64,000 nucleotides of DNA from the NCBI RefSeq assembly GCF_001425625.1, contig NZ_LMCP01000012.1, positions 126,620 to 190,619 on the forward strand. The letters run 5' to 3'. Below, piece by piece: positions 50,632 to 60,845 of this stretch. Under the pieces are notes generated by a model, which was given only the letters and a program-made list of their open reading frames with translations, was not told where the DNA came from and searched no databases. A program made the translations under genes and the position numbers. Source of the stretch: Mesorhizobium sp. Root102. GTDB taxonomy: Bacteria > Pseudomonadota > Alphaproteobacteria > Rhizobiales > Rhizobiaceae. The first letter of the stretch is position 1; each line of letters begins with the position of its first letter.

Positions 50632-51729
50632 CTAAAACGCCTGCGCCAACTCACGATTTGTTCCCGGTTCTCCAGGCAAACCGGTCAGAAGTTCGTGAAC
50701 GAAGGCCAATTTCCGCGCGGTGACGTCCGAAATGACGAAGGGGTAGAGGTCGGGCAGGCCCATGCAGCGGTTGATCGAATTGGAGGCTTCAGACAGCACC
50801 AGCCAGCGGGCAAGGATCGTTTCGAAAGGCTCGGGCGCGGTCGCCGGCTCCGAGGGTGCGGCCTGCGCCCCGCCGCCGGTGTCGCCCCGCGGCAAGTCGT
50901 TGGCCTCCACCGTCTCCAGCCGGCCGAGCGGAAAGTTCAACGCGTGGACCATTTCCAGCGTGTCGGTGATGTGCAGGTGGTGCGCCCAGGTCTCGGCCCA
51001 GTCCTCCCACGGATGCGCGGTGGCATAGGCCGAGATGTGGCCTTGCTGCCAGTCGGGCGCGGCACCATTGGCGTAATAGGTCTTCAGCGCCTGCTCGTAG
51101 TCGGCGCGATCGTCGCCGAATAGCGCGCGGAAAGCCTCCAGCCTTCGCGGATCGTCACGGATCAGGCGGTCCCAGTAGTAATGGCCGAGCTCATGGCGGA
51201 AATGGCCGAGCAAGGTGCGATAGTTCTCGCCCATCTCGACGCGCCGCTTCTCGCGCTCCGCCGAGTCGGCCTCGGCGACGTTGAGCGTGATCAGGCCATT
51301 GTCGTGGCCGGTCAGGATGCGCTCGCCGCCGGGGCCGCCGCCGATCGGATCGGCGAGGAAGTCGAAGGCCAGGCCGATCTCGTCGGCAGGGCTCTGCTTG
51401 GGCGCCACCGGCAGCCCGAAGGCGAGCAGCGAATAGATGGCCCGCTTCTTCGCCGCCTCGACGCGGATCCAGCGGCGGCGGTTGCCGTCGACGGAGAGGT
51501 CAGGAATCAGCTGGTTCAGCACGCAGGCGCGGCAAAAAACCTGCCCCGGCTCGGTCATCCAGTTGCAGGCGCATTCGTCGGCATTGGTGCACTGGAAGAT
51601 GCCGTCGGCGCCCGCCAGCGCAAAGCGGGCGTGCTCGGGATCGTAGAGCACGAGACTGCTGCAGTTCAGGCACTGGGCGTTCTCGAAATAGATGCGGTGG
51701 CTGCAATGCGGGCAGTCGAAGAGTTTCAT
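50632..51729 (-). CDS. Zinc-ribbon metallopeptidase family protein
   Basis: A 365-residue protein with an N-terminal zinc-ribbon (CPHC at 6-9, C20-x-x-C23, further Cys at 47, 53, 55, 66, 69) and a zincin domain with H179-E180-x-x-H183 in GHFRHELGHYYWDRLI. A later HPWEDWAETWAHHLHI supplies the third ligand. The family (putative zinc-binding peptidase) is found in many proteobacteria, and its substrate is unknown. There is no signal peptide. It ends with LAFVHELLTGLPGEPGTN. The ATG at 51729 starts MKLFDCPHC. It is co-directional with the SH3 gene but separated by 63 bases. Confidence 0.88.
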   Translation of the reverse strand: MKLFDCPHCSHRIYFENAQCLNCSSLVLYDPEHARFALAGADGIFQCTNADECACNWMTEPGQVFCRACVLNQLIPDLSVDGNRRRWIRVEAAKKRAIYSLLAFGLPVAPKQSPADEIGLAFDFLADPIGGGPGGERILTGHDNGLITLNVAEADSAEREKRRVEMGENYRTLLGHFRHELGHYYWDRLIRDDPRRLEAFRALFGDDRADYEQALKTYYANGAAPDWQQGHISAYATAHPWEDWAETWAHHLHITDTLEMVHALNFPLGRLETVEANDLPRGDTGGGAQAAPSEPATAPEPFETILARWLVLSEASNSINRCMGLPDLYPFVISDVTARKLAFVHELLTGLPGEPGTNRELAQAF

Positions 51730-51815
51730 GTCGGTCTCTAACCTTCAGAGCCAGCATATGTGGGGCGGCACGTGCCCAACGCCAACCGCCCACCGCGTTT
51801 GCGCATTTTTCGAAG

Positions 51816-53063
51816 CTATTTCGCCGCCAGCTGGGCGACGACCTGTCTCGCCACCGCTTCGCCGGACAGTCGCGCGCCGCCGCAGGTCTGGATCAGTGGG
51901 CCGGCCAGGTGCTCGCCAGCAAAGAAGATCTTGTCGGCCACAGGCTGCATCAGGGCCGCACGCGCCTGCGAACGGCCGGGGCGGGCGGCCGCATAGGCGC
52001 CGCGCACGAAGCGCTCGCCGCCCCAGTTGGTCATCATGGCGCGCCCGACATGCTTGCGCGTATCGCCGCCGAAGATGCCGCACAGCCGATCGACAACGAA
52101 GTCGATGCCGGCCGCCTCGCCGGCCGCCGACATCTCCCAGGCGAAATCGCCGCCGACGAAACCAACCATCAGGTCGAGGTCGAATGGGAAACAGAGGAAA
52201 TAGATGTCGTGCCGGGCCATCCGCTCGATCAGCAGGTCGTCGAAGGGCTGCAACCCAAGCCTTGTGCCGGATATTTCGACCGGCAGTTTGGTCAGCATGC
52301 CCATCGGCAGGTCGAAGAACGCGCCGAAATGCGTGTCCGGCAGGACCGGCGAAAACGCGATCTCCTCGAAGGCGAGCACCGCCGGCGAAGCGGTGACGAT
52401 CACCGCCCTGGCGCGGATGGTGCCGCGATCGGTGACGCACGCCACGCCTGGCACGTCCCAAAGGATCTTGCGCACCGGCGTCGACAGTTCGACCGGCACC
52501 CCGGCGCCGAAACGCGCGACCAGGGTGCCAAAGCCCTCCTTGCTGAAATAATTCGGGTCGAGATCGGCCGCGGCCTGAAAGTCGCGGATCGAAATCTCGT
52601 CCTCGTCGGCGCCGAAATCCATCGGGCCGGCGAAGGTGGCCGCCGCACGTGGCGCGTGGCCCTTGGCGAGCAGCGCCGACAGGCGATCATCATCACCGTC
52701 CTTCACCTCATGCCTGGCGAGCAGTTCGAACAACCGCGCGTCGGCGGCCTTCATCTCGGCTTCTTCCGCTTCGCTCGCCTTGCGCTCGCGATAATAGAGA
52801 TGGTCGACATTCATGTCGTGATGATGCAGCGCCCAGCCAGCCGCCTGGGCTTCAGGAAAATACGGGTTGCGGTCGGAGGCATGCAGCCAGGCGCAGCCGA
52901 TGTCGAAGGGCACGCCGAAATGCTGGTCGCTGGTCCAGGCACGGCCGCCGATGCGGTCCATCGCTTCGAGCAGGGTGAAGGAGAGGCCCGCCGCCTGCAA
53001 GGTCCTGGCCGCGGCGAGACCGGCCGAGCCGGCGCCGATGATGACGACGTCAACGTCTTGCAT
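51816..53063 (-). CDS. FAD-dependent amine oxidase-like protein
   Basis: This 415-residue flavoprotein has the FAD motif VVIIGAGSAGLAAARTLQAA at the N-terminus, LLEAMDRIGGRAWT, and the C-terminal FFAGEHLAGPLIQTCGGARL characteristic of monoamine oxidase-like proteins. The FAD-linked oxidation of an amine to an imine is likely, with substrate unknown. The ATG at 53063 begins MQDVDVVIIGAGS; longer readings up to 53408 run through the upstream intergenic region and the start of the transglycosylase gene on the other strand. It is divergent from that gene, with about 140 bases between them. Confidence 0.88.
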   Translation of the reverse strand: MQDVDVVIIGAGSAGLAAARTLQAAGLSFTLLEAMDRIGGRAWTSDQHFGVPFDIGCAWLHASDRNPYFPEAQAAGWALHHHDMNVDHLYYRERKASEAEEAEMKAADARLFELLARHEVKDGDDDRLSALLAKGHAPRAAATFAGPMDFGADEDEISIRDFQAAADLDPNYFSKEGFGTLVARFGAGVPVELSTPVRKILWDVPGVACVTDRGTIRARAVIVTASPAVLAFEEIAFSPVLPDTHFGAFFDLPMGMLTKLPVEISGTRLGLQPFDDLLIERMARHDIYFLCFPFDLDLMVGFVGGDFAWEMSAAGEAAGIDFVVDRLCGIFGGDTRKHVGRAMMTNWGGERFVRGAYAAARPGRSQARAALMQPVADKIFFAGEHLAGPLIQTCGGARLSGEAVARQVVAQLAAK

Positions 53064-53203
53064 GGAGTCCCCTGCCACAATAATCACTTGATCGTAGGCA
53101 AATTCCACGGCATTCGCCAGCATTGCAGCAGCGACAGTGACAAGTGCGCGTTTCGCTGGCAAGTTCGTAATTGGGACGTGATTCAGGCAACCAGGAGAAA
53201 GAC

Positions 53204-54001
53204 ATGGCATTTCTTGCCAAGGGAAAGATGTTTGCAGCGACCGTGGTGGCGGTGCTTGCGCTGGTGACGGGCGCGCAGGCGGCGGCCAGCTGCGGCAAGA
53301 CCGGCGCCGGCTTCGAGGCCTGGAAGCAGGATTTTGCCGCGCAGGCCCAGTCTGAAGGTGTAGGCCCCAAGGGTCTGGCCGCTCTGGCTGGGGCGAACTA
53401 CGCGACAAAGACGATCTCCGTCGACCGCGGCATTCACAAGGCCTTCAGCGGCTCGGTGGATGATTTCATGAAGCGCCGTGGCGGGGCCGCGATCATTTCC
53501 AAGGGCCGGTCGCTGAAGAAGTCGAACGCGGCACTGTTCGCCAAGATCGAAGCGAACTACGGCGTGTCGCCGGGTGTGTTGCTCGCCATCTGGGGCATGG
53601 AAACCGGCTTCGGTTCCGCCATGGGCAACCAGAATACGGTCTCAGCCATTCTGACGCTTGCCTATGATTGCCGCCGCCCGGGATTCTTTTACCCTCATGC
53701 CATTGCAGCCCTGAAGCTGGTCGACCGCGGGGCGTTGACAGCCTCGTCGGTCGGGGCCGCGCATGGCGAGATTGGCCACACGCAGTTCCTGCCCGGAAAT
53801 GTCTTGAAATATGGCGTCGGCGGCGGAAACCTGCGCGACAAGGGCACTGCGTTGGCTTCCACCGCCAACTTCCTCAAGGGGCATGGCTGGCGTGCGGGTG
53901 CGAGCGCCAGCGCGAATATGGGCGCAATTGCCGGCTGGAATTCCGCGAGCGTCTATCAGCAGGCCATCGCCCGCATCGCCACCGCGATCGACGGCGACTG
54001 A
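53204..54001 (+). CDS. Lytic murein transglycosylase (MltB-like)
   Basis: A 265-residue periplasmic enzyme. The signal peptide covers about residues 1-27 (MFAATVVAVLALVTGAQAAA). The catalytic domain has the glutamate in IWGMETGFGSAMGNQNTVSA, followed by GEIGHTQFLPGNVLKYGVGG and FLKGHGWRAG. These match the MltB fold, though it is shorter than E. coli MltB (361 residues). It cleaves peptidoglycan glycan strands, forming 1,6-anhydro ends. AGGAG precedes the ATG at 53204. A strong terminator follows at 54028-54053. Confidence 0.9.
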   Translation: MAFLAKGKMFAATVVAVLALVTGAQAAASCGKTGAGFEAWKQDFAAQAQSEGVGPKGLAALAGANYATKTISVDRGIHKAFSGSVDDFMKRRGGAAIISKGRSLKKSNAALFAKIEANYGVSPGVLLAIWGMETGFGSAMGNQNTVSAILTLAYDCRRPGFFYPHAIAALKLVDRGALTASSVGAAHGEIGHTQFLPGNVLKYGVGGGNLRDKGTALASTANFLKGHGWRAGASASANMGAIAGWNSASVYQQAIARIATAIDGD

Positions 54002-54027
54002 TAGAAATCTCCAGACTATTCGACGGG

Positions 54028-54053
54028 AAGCCCGGCCATGCGCCGGGCTTTTT
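54028..54053 (+). terminator. Intrinsic terminator after the transglycosylase gene
   Basis: AAGCCCGGC and GCCGGGCTT form a 9-bp stem with a CATGC loop, followed by TTT, starting 27 bases after the stop codon. Confidence 0.85.
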
Positions 54054-54140
54054 GTTGATGTCCTGAAAGCGGCGCGGATGCAGGGTTTTGGTTTTAGATG
54101 AGCAAGACTTGCCTCGCGCCAAGCTGTGCGAGGCCCCGTC

Positions 54141-54668
54141 TCAATTTACGGTCACATTGAGTGCATAGGAGCAGCCGGCCAGCGTCTTGCCCGGATGTGA
54201 ATCAACAGTTGAGACGTTGAGCGCTATGCGCGTTTCGGTCTTAATGCCGTTGGCGTCCTCGGTGCTTCCGACGACGGCTTTCTCGCCCAGGAATTTTTCC
54301 GCAGTCGACACCGTTGGAACTATTCCCAATTCATGCCCCAGATCCGGTGCCGAAATCCCGTCAAGGACCGCCATCGGCCCGGTCGCGGTAAAGACGATCG
54401 AGCTTGCTTCGCGCCCGAACGTACGAACCGGCTCCGGCAAGTCGTACTGCTTGAGAAAGAGGTTGCCGGACGTGGCTTCCTTCCAACCGAGCTTTTCCAG
54501 CGCAACCGGGCCGTCGCTGATCCAGAAGGCAAAATTATTGTAGGCGGAGACGCTTGCCTTGCACTCGATCAGCGCGGCAAGGTCGAGAGAGGCGGGGTCG
54601 AACTCCTGGCCGGCCGTAGGCGTCGCCAGAAGAACCAGCGGCGCCAGGCAGCGACCGAGACCGCGCAT
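54141..54668 (-). CDS. Hypothetical secreted protein downstream of argG
   Basis: A 175-residue protein with a signal peptide (CLAPLVLLATPTAGQ, cleavage near residue 20) and a mature domain of unknown type with LAALIECKASVSAYNNFAFW and AVVGSTEDANGIKTETRIAL. Two cysteines (CKAS and LAGCSYA) could form a disulfide. No recognised family. It starts 5 bases after the argG stop on the same strand, so it is likely co-transcribed with argG, although a functional link to arginine synthesis is not apparent. Confidence 0.7.
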   Translation of the reverse strand: MRGLGRCLAPLVLLATPTAGQEFDPASLDLAALIECKASVSAYNNFAFWISDGPVALEKLGWKEATSGNLFLKQYDLPEPVRTFGREASSIVFTATGPMAVLDGISAPDLGHELGIVPTVSTAEKFLGEKAVVGSTEDANGIKTETRIALNVSTVDSHPGKTLAGCSYALNVTVN

Positions 54669-54673
54669 CCGCG

Positions 54674-55897
<1,224 letters not shown>

Positions 55898-56155
55898 TTC
55901 TGCTCCGTCGATGGCGGACGCCCCAGCCGAGGCGTCACGGATTGTCGGAGGGCCTTTTAGCAGGAACAGCAAAGCGAGCAAGCACGCGCGCGTGCAAGGC
56001 TTCTGGTCCAGCGCATGGCGAGCGGCGATTGCGGCGGTGGCCGCCCGCTGACGCCCTGGTTTGCGTGCCTGCTGGATCGACCATCGGATCGCTCCTGCGT
56101 CTGGCACCGTCGCGACGCATCCTGTATAGGCGCCTGCAATCCGCCGGGGCCGCCC

Positions 56156-56797
56156 ATGTCGTTCATTCCAGACACCACCACGCTGATCCAGTTCGCCATC
56201 GCCACAATTATCCTGGCGATCACGCCCGGGCCGGACATGACCTTGTTCGTCTCGCGCACGCTGAGCCAGGGCCGCGCCATCGGCTTTGCCTCGATGGCCG
56301 GCGCGCTGTGCGGCACGCTGATCCACACCACGCTGGTGGTGGTCGGTGTCTCGGCGCTGATCGTCGCTTCGCCGATGGCCTTCTTCGTGCTGAAGATCTT
56401 TGGCGCCGGCTATCTCGTCTTCCTGGCCTGGCAGGCGATCGCCAGGGGCTCGGCCTTTTCGCCGGAGAAGAAAACCGGCCCCGAAATTTCGCTGTTGCGC
56501 AGCTGGGCGGCGGGGCTCGGCGTCAATCTGCTCAACCCGAAGATCATCCTGTTCTTCATGACCTTCCTGCCGCAGTTCGTGTCCGCGCATGATCCGAGCG
56601 CACCGGGAAAGCTGTTTTTCCTTGGGCTCATGTTCATCGTGCTGTCGATTCCAGTGACCGTGCCGATGGTGCTGGCGGCGGAAAAGTTCTCTGCGGCGAT
56701 GAAGGCCAGCCCACGCGTCACGCGGGTGGTCGACTATCTCTTTGCCGGCGTGTTCTCCGCCTTCGCGCTCAAGATCCTGACCGCGCAGGCGAAGTAG
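56156..56797 (+). CDS. LysE/RhtB family amino-acid exporter
   Basis: This 213-residue inner-membrane protein has about six hydrophobic segments. The family-specific loop [20 protein letters not shown] near residue 21 and [16 protein letters not shown], then [20 protein letters not shown], identify the RhtB-type LysE superfamily, which exports amino acids or homoserine derivatives. The substrate cannot be assigned. ATG 56156 begins [13 protein letters not shown]. It is divergent from argG, so control by arginine or related amino acids is conceivable but not shown. Confidence 0.9.
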   Translation: MSFIPDTTTLIQFAIATIILAITPGPDMTLFVSRTLSQGRAIGFASMAGALCGTLIHTTLVVVGVSALIVASPMAFFVLKIFGAGYLVFLAWQAIARGSAFSPEKKTGPEISLLRSWAAGLGVNLLNPKIILFFMTFLPQFVSAHDPSAPGKLFFLGLMFIVLSIPVTVPMVLAAEKFSAAMKASPRVTRVVDYLFAGVFSAFALKILTAQAK

Positions 56798-56802
56798 GGG
56801 CG

Positions 56803-57282
56803 TCATCCTGTTCGGCCATCATCTTCGGAATTTGGCTCGCCCTGCCACCAGCTTCCGGCCCAGCGCCCGGCGCTGAGCCAGTAGAAGATGCCGCCGACCA
56901 TGCCGCCGCCGATCACCGCCATGATGGCGCTGGTGTCCCTGACCGCGAAGGTCGTGTCACCATTGTGGTCGACAAGGCCGAGGAAGACGGCCGCAACCAC
57001 CGCGCCCGCCAGCGCATAGTACAGCCAGTCGCGCCGGCCGAGGATTTCGGCAAGCAGGATGACGACGGAAGCCGGCATCAGGGCGAAATAAGCGACGAAC
57101 AGGGCGACAAAGGGAATTGAGAAATACAGGGAAGCCGTCGCTGTCGGATGCGCGTGCTCCGGCGCGTAGCCAAGTGACGCCAGGAACAGGACGTTGAGGA
57201 AGGCGCTCGCCGCCAGCGAGGCGACGGCATAGCCGAACAGGATAACAGTGAAACGGACGAGGTAGCCGACGAGACGGGTCAT
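56803..57282 (-). CDS. Hypothetical membrane protein, paralogue B downstream of rlmN
   Basis: A 159-residue membrane protein with four hydrophobic segments, opening [20 protein letters not shown] and ending with [15 protein letters not shown]. It resembles the 151-residue protein encoded immediately upstream: both begin with a basic M-x-RLV pattern and a GYxxA motif, and both end with a GxxYWLxAGR turn. Tandem duplication is likely. It overlaps that gene by 4 bases (57279-57282), so the two are translationally coupled. No family was recognised. Confidence 0.75.
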   Translation of the reverse strand: MTRLVGYLVRFTVILFGYAVASLAASAFLNVLFLASLGYAPEHAHPTATASLYFSIPFVALFVAYFALMPASVVILLAEILGRRDWLYYALAGAVVAAVFLGLVDHNGDTTFAVRDTSAIMAVIGGGMVGGIFYWLSAGRWAGSWWQGEPNSEDDGRTG

Positions 57283-57734
57283 CCCAAATCCCGGCCCAAA
57301 TCCCGGCGCATGCCAGACCTGCGCCCTGCCAGAAGCCAGTAGACCGAACCGGCGGCAATGCCGGCCGTGGCCAGAAAACCGAGAAAGCCCGGGTTGAAAA
57401 CAAAGCTGCCTGCCGAGCGCGGCATGGATACGCCAAAGGCGATAGACGTGATCGCACCCGTGGCGGCAAAGTAGAACCATCCCCGAAGCAAAAACCGTTC
57501 GGCGACAAAGAGTGCGGGGCCGACGATCAACAGCGCGCCGACCATCACGGTCAACACGGCGAGCGGGAAAGAATCCAGCCAGTCGAAGGCGAAAATGATG
57601 GACCAGTTGCCGTCTTCCAGACCTTCCAGAAGAGCGATCAGCAGCACGGGGACCAGGATCGAGGTCAGCACAGCGGCGACATAGCCTACTGCCATCATGG
57701 TGAGGCGCTTCAGCCAGGCGACGAGGCGGCTCAC
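57279..57734 (-). CDS. Hypothetical membrane protein, paralogue A downstream of rlmN
   Basis: A 151-residue membrane protein with four hydrophobic segments: [56 protein letters not shown] and [16 protein letters not shown]. Its start overlaps the rlmN stop by 4 bases (57731-57734), and its stop overlaps paralogue B by 4 bases, giving a translationally coupled three-gene row. Its N-terminus ([19 protein letters not shown]) is similar to that of paralogue B. Function is unknown. Confidence 0.75.
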   Translation of the reverse strand: MSRLVAWLKRLTMMAVGYVAAVLTSILVPVLLIALLEGLEDGNWSIIFAFDWLDSFPLAVLTVMVGALLIVGPALFVAERFLLRGWFYFAATGAITSIAFGVSMPRSAGSFVFNPGFLGFLATAGIAAGSVYWLLAGRRSGMRRDLGRDLG

Positions 57735-58966
57735 GCCTCGCCGTGCCCCGCAATCATCATCGCTTCAAGGGCCAGCCGGTCGACCTTGCGCATGCGCTCG
57801 GAATCCGACTTGAGCTGGCCGCAGGCGGCCAGGATGTCGCGGCCGCGCGGCGTGCGGATCGGCGAGGCATAGCCGGCATTGTTGATGTAGTCGGCGAATT
57901 TCTCGATCGTCTCCCAGTCCGAGCACTGGTAGTTGGTGCCTGGCCATGGGTTGAACGGGATCAGGTTGATCTTCGCCGGAATGCCCTTGAGCAGCTTGAT
58001 CAGCCCCTTGGCGTCCTCGATGGAATCGTTGACGTCCTTCAGCATCACATATTCGAAGGTGATGCGCTTGGCGTTCGACAGGCCGGGATAGGCGCGGCAG
58101 GCGGCGATCAGCTCCTTGAGCGGATACTTCTTGTTGATCGGCACCAGCAAGTCGCGCAGATCGTCATTGGTTGCATGCAGCGAGATCGCCAGCATGACGC
58201 CGATCTCCTCGCCGGTGCGGAAGATCTCCGGCACGACGCCGGAGGTCGACAGCGTGATGCGCCGCTTCGACAAGGAAAGACCATCGCCGTCGGAGGCGAT
58301 CAGCAGCGCCTTCTTCACCGCCTCGAAATTGTAGAGCGGCTCGCCCATGCCCATCATGACGATGTTGGAGACCTTGCGGCCTTCGGCTGGCACGATGGCG
58401 CCGTCGGGCGTGTCGCGGTCTGGGAAATCGCCGAGCCGGTCGCGGGCGGTGAGCAACTGGGCGAGGATTTCCTCGGCCGTCAGGTTGCGGACCAGCTTCT
58501 GCGTGCCGGTGTGGCAGAACGAGCAGGTCAGCGTGCAGCCGACCTGCGAGGAGATGCACAGCGTGCCGCGGCCTTCCTCGGGAATGTAGACGGTTTCGAT
58601 CTCGACGGGCCGGCCGGCGCCGCGCGGCGGAAAACGGAACAGCCATTTGCGCGTGCCGTCGGAGGAGATCTGCTCCTCTACGATCTCCGGCCTGGCGACG
58701 GTGAAATGCTTGTCGAGTTCGGCGCGCAGATCCTTGGAGATGTTGAACATGCCGGCGAAGTCGGAGACGCCGCGCACATACATCCAGTGCCAGAGTTGCT
58801 GGGCGCGCATCTTGGCCTGGCGCTCGGGTACGGTGCCTGATGCAACCAGAGCCTCGGCGAGTTCGACCCGCGTCAGGCCGATCAGCGACGGCTTTTCGGG
58901 CTGTGCCGCGCGGGCGCGCAACGCGTCACGGGCGCCGTCAATGGTGAGGTCGAATGAAAGGGTCAT
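57731..58966 (-). CDS. rlmN: 23S rRNA/tRNA m2A methyltransferase RlmN
   Basis: This 411-residue radical-SAM enzyme has the Fe-S cluster motif C144-x3-C148-x2-C151 ([20 protein letters not shown]), the C-terminal cysteine of ILAACGQL that works as the methyl carrier or mutase base, and [20 protein letters not shown]. It methylates A2503 of 23S rRNA and A37 of several tRNAs. ATG at 58966 begins [16 protein letters not shown]. The gene leads a leftward operon with two small membrane protein genes overlapping by 4 bases each. Confidence 0.96.
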   Translation of the reverse strand: MTLSFDLTIDGARDALRARAAQPEKPSLIGLTRVELAEALVASGTVPERQAKMRAQQLWHWMYVRGVSDFAGMFNISKDLRAELDKHFTVARPEIVEEQISSDGTRKWLFRFPPRGAGRPVEIETVYIPEEGRGTLCISSQVGCTLTCSFCHTGTQKLVRNLTAEEILAQLLTARDRLGDFPDRDTPDGAIVPAEGRKVSNIVMMGMGEPLYNFEAVKKALLIASDGDGLSLSKRRITLSTSGVVPEIFRTGEEIGVMLAISLHATNDDLRDLLVPINKKYPLKELIAACRAYPGLSNAKRITFEYVMLKDVNDSIEDAKGLIKLLKGIPAKINLIPFNPWPGTNYQCSDWETIEKFADYINNAGYASPIRTPRGRDILAACGQLKSDSERMRKVDRLALEAMMIAGHGEA

Positions 58967-59102
58967 GGTTGCACTGATATAAGCGGTTTGCGGCTGATTT
59001 CACGCATCGTGCCGGAAAGGAAGCGCGGCGCATAGCACAGGTTGAGGGCAGAGTCATGCGGAGTGCGGTGACGCAGCCTCGTCAGAGATCCAACAACAGA
59101 CC

Positions 59103-59136
59103 CAAAAACAGAAGGCCGGGCTTTGCGGCCCGGCCT
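59103..59136 (-). terminator. Terminator after the IalB-like gene
   Basis: AGGCCGGGC and GCCCGGCCT form a 9-bp stem with a TTTGCG loop at 59113-59136; on the leftward strand it is followed by TCTGTTTTTG. It lies about 25 bases beyond the IalB-like stop codon. Confidence 0.8.
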
Positions 59137-59158
59137 GTTCCTCAAAACGAAGCTTCGC

Positions 59159-59662
59159 CTATTTGCACTTGGCGATCGATGTCAGCGCCGCCGAGATGCC
59201 CTTCAGCGAGAAGACATAGCTGGTCGGGTTGCCGCGACCGGACTTCGCCGTCACCTTCATGTCGGTGCCGGTCTTCATGGCGGCGATCAGCACCGGCTCC
59301 TCGGCGGCGTTCTCGACCCAGGCGGACTTGCCGCGCGTGAACATCGAGAAGGTCTTCTTGTCGATGGTGACAGTGGCCTTCGAGCCTTCCTGGAAATTGT
59401 AGCCGGCGATGAATTGCGGCTCATAGGACACTTGCTGGCCGGGCCGCTGGCTGACGAAGAAGAACATGTCGCCATGGTCGAGCGTCGGCGGCTGCTTGTC
59501 GGTCGGCACGGTCAGGACATAGCAGACCTTGCCGCCCGATGCCTGGTAGCTGTAGGTGCCCCAGGCATTGTGCTGGCCGATCTTGGTCGCCGACTGCGCC
59601 AGTGCCGGCGCTGCCACGGCCACCAGGACCAGGCTCGAAACTAGTGCAATCAATCCGCGCAT
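59159..59662 (-). CDS. Invasion-associated locus B (IalB) family protein
   Basis: This 167-residue periplasmic protein has a signal peptide (ALVSSLVLVAVAAPALAQ, cleavage after residue 22) and the IalB-family domain with WGTYSYQASGGKVCYVLTVP and KGISAALTSIAKCK. The two cysteines (in KVCYV and AKCK) probably form a disulfide. In Bartonella, IalB takes part in invasion; in plant- or soil-associated Rhizobiales these proteins are common and their role is unclear. It is a single gene with a terminator downstream and rlmN upstream on the same strand. Confidence 0.88.
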   Translation of the reverse strand: MRGLIALVSSLVLVAVAAPALAQSATKIGQHNAWGTYSYQASGGKVCYVLTVPTDKQPPTLDHGDMFFFVSQRPGQQVSYEPQFIAGYNFQEGSKATVTIDKKTFSMFTRGKSAWVENAAEEPVLIAAMKTGTDMKVTAKSGRGNPTSYVFSLKGISAALTSIAKCK

Positions 59663-59930
59663 CGCTTTTCCCGTATTCCAACTGGTGCGGAGGCAGGCCG
59701 GCTCGGCGTCCTGCCCGTCGCTTCATTTTGATTTAATCTGGGTTACCAAACGGTGAACTTCCTTTGAGAAAAGGACCCTCACCCGAGGAAACCGCCGCCA
59801 TTCCCGCGCCGCCGCCTCTCAGCGGGCGGCGCGACGTCCCTTCGGCGACTTGGAGGCCACGAAAGCGGCAAGAGTTTGACTTTTTGCGCTGCCGCCGAAA
59901 GCCGGCTTGAACGGCGTTTCGCGTGCGTGT

Positions 59931-60293
59931 TCAGCCCTTGTCGGCGATGGCGTCCTTGGCGGCCTGCCGGTGCGCCGGGGTGATGTGGGCGCTGACGGCG
60001 GTGATCGCGGCGGTGAGCACGGCGATGTCGTCGGTGAAGCCAAGCCCGAGGACGAAGTCGGGGATGACATCCACAGGCAGCACGAAATAGCCGAGCGCGG
60101 CCAGCAGAATGCCCTTGGCGCGCAACGGCGTGTTCTTGTCCATGGCGCAGTAATAGGCGGCCACGACCTCTTCCATGAAGGGGATCTGCCGCGCGGCCTT
60201 CTTGGCCGTGCGCCAGAATTTCTCGCGCACTTCGTTCTCGTCGCCGAGCTTGCCGCCAAGGCCGAAGAAATCAAAACCGGATTGTCGCGCCAT
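59931..60293 (-). CDS. DUF1232 (YkvA-like) membrane-associated protein
   Basis: This 120-residue protein has a central hydrophobic part, AKGILLAALGYFVLPVDVIP, followed by DFVLGLGFTDDIAVLTAAIT, the YkvA/DUF1232 motif that pairs a PxDxIPD loop with membrane association. Function is unknown. ATG at 60293 begins MARQSGFDFFGLGG. It lies alone, with about 270 bases of unannotated sequence before the IalB-like gene. A reading frame in that stretch (59819-60274) overlaps it and is not credible. Confidence 0.85.
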   Translation of the reverse strand: MARQSGFDFFGLGGKLGDENEVREKFWRTAKKAARQIPFMEEVVAAYYCAMDKNTPLRAKGILLAALGYFVLPVDVIPDFVLGLGFTDDIAVLTAAITAVSAHITPAHRQAAKDAIADKG

Positions 60294-60441
60294 CAGTCTC
60301 TCCTTGCAGGGTTCATGCGTATCCCGGCGCGTGCCCGCGAGCGAAAATGTGGTGAAACCCGACCCCGGCTACAAGATGCCGGCGCCGATTTGGGTTTGCC
60401 GCCGTATCGTGGACGTTGCGATACCTGGGGCGACACCGACA

Positions 60442-60738
60442 TCAGCCGTTAACGAAGCGGTTCATCTTCTTCGCCAGATCGATATCAAGCGCGGTGACGC
60501 CGCCGGCATCGTGGGTGTTGAGCGTCACGTCGACGGTCTTGTAGACATTCGACCAGTCGGGATGGTGGTCCATCTTCTCGGCTGCGAGTGCGACGCGGGT
60601 CATGAAGGCGAAAGCCTCGGAGAAATTCGCGAAGATGAAGGTGCGCTTGATGGAGGCACCGTCCGCCGCCGGTGCCCAGCCTTCGAGCCCGACCAGCGCG
60701 GCGGCGATTGCGTCCTTGCCCAGTTTCTCTCTCGTCAT
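60442..60738 (-). CDS. phhB: 4a-hydroxytetrahydrobiopterin dehydratase (pterin carbinolamine dehydratase)
   Basis: This 98-residue protein has the family's active-site histidines in [18 protein letters not shown] (H-H-P-x-W) and the later [19 protein letters not shown]. It dehydrates 4a-hydroxytetrahydropterin to recycle the cofactor for aromatic amino-acid hydroxylases. ATG 60738 starts [11 protein letters not shown] after GGGAGG. No phhA-like hydroxylase is in the window. It is divergent from the LMW phosphatase gene, with the type 1 repeat between them. Confidence 0.92.
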   Translation of the reverse strand: MTREKLGKDAIAAALVGLEGWAPAADGASIKRTFIFANFSEAFAFMTRVALAAEKMDHHPDWSNVYKTVDVTLNTHDAGGVTALDIDLAKKMNRFVNG

Positions 60739-60778
60739 GTCAGCCTCCCGTGCTATTTCCAAAATGACTCTCACCATA

Positions 60779-60827
60779 GTGCATGTCGCCCAAAAGTGCG
60801 TTGTGGTTTTGGGACAACGATATGCAC
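60779..60827. repeat. Intergenic palindromic repeat, type 1 (copy d)
   Basis: The 49-base unit runs GTGCATGTCGCCCAAAAGTG to GGTTTTGGGACAACGATATG-CAC and differs from the other copies by G/C changes in the outer ATGCAT ends. It lies between phhB and the LMW phosphatase gene and contains an ATG (60822-60824) in frame with the phosphatase. Confidence 0.8.
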
Positions 60828-60845
60828 AAGGACAAATCCGGATCG

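Noticed and set aside
59819..60274. A leftward 151-codon frame overlapping the DUF1232 gene
   Set aside because: Its product is Arg/Pro/Ser-rich and out of frame with the clear DUF1232 gene at 59931-60293.
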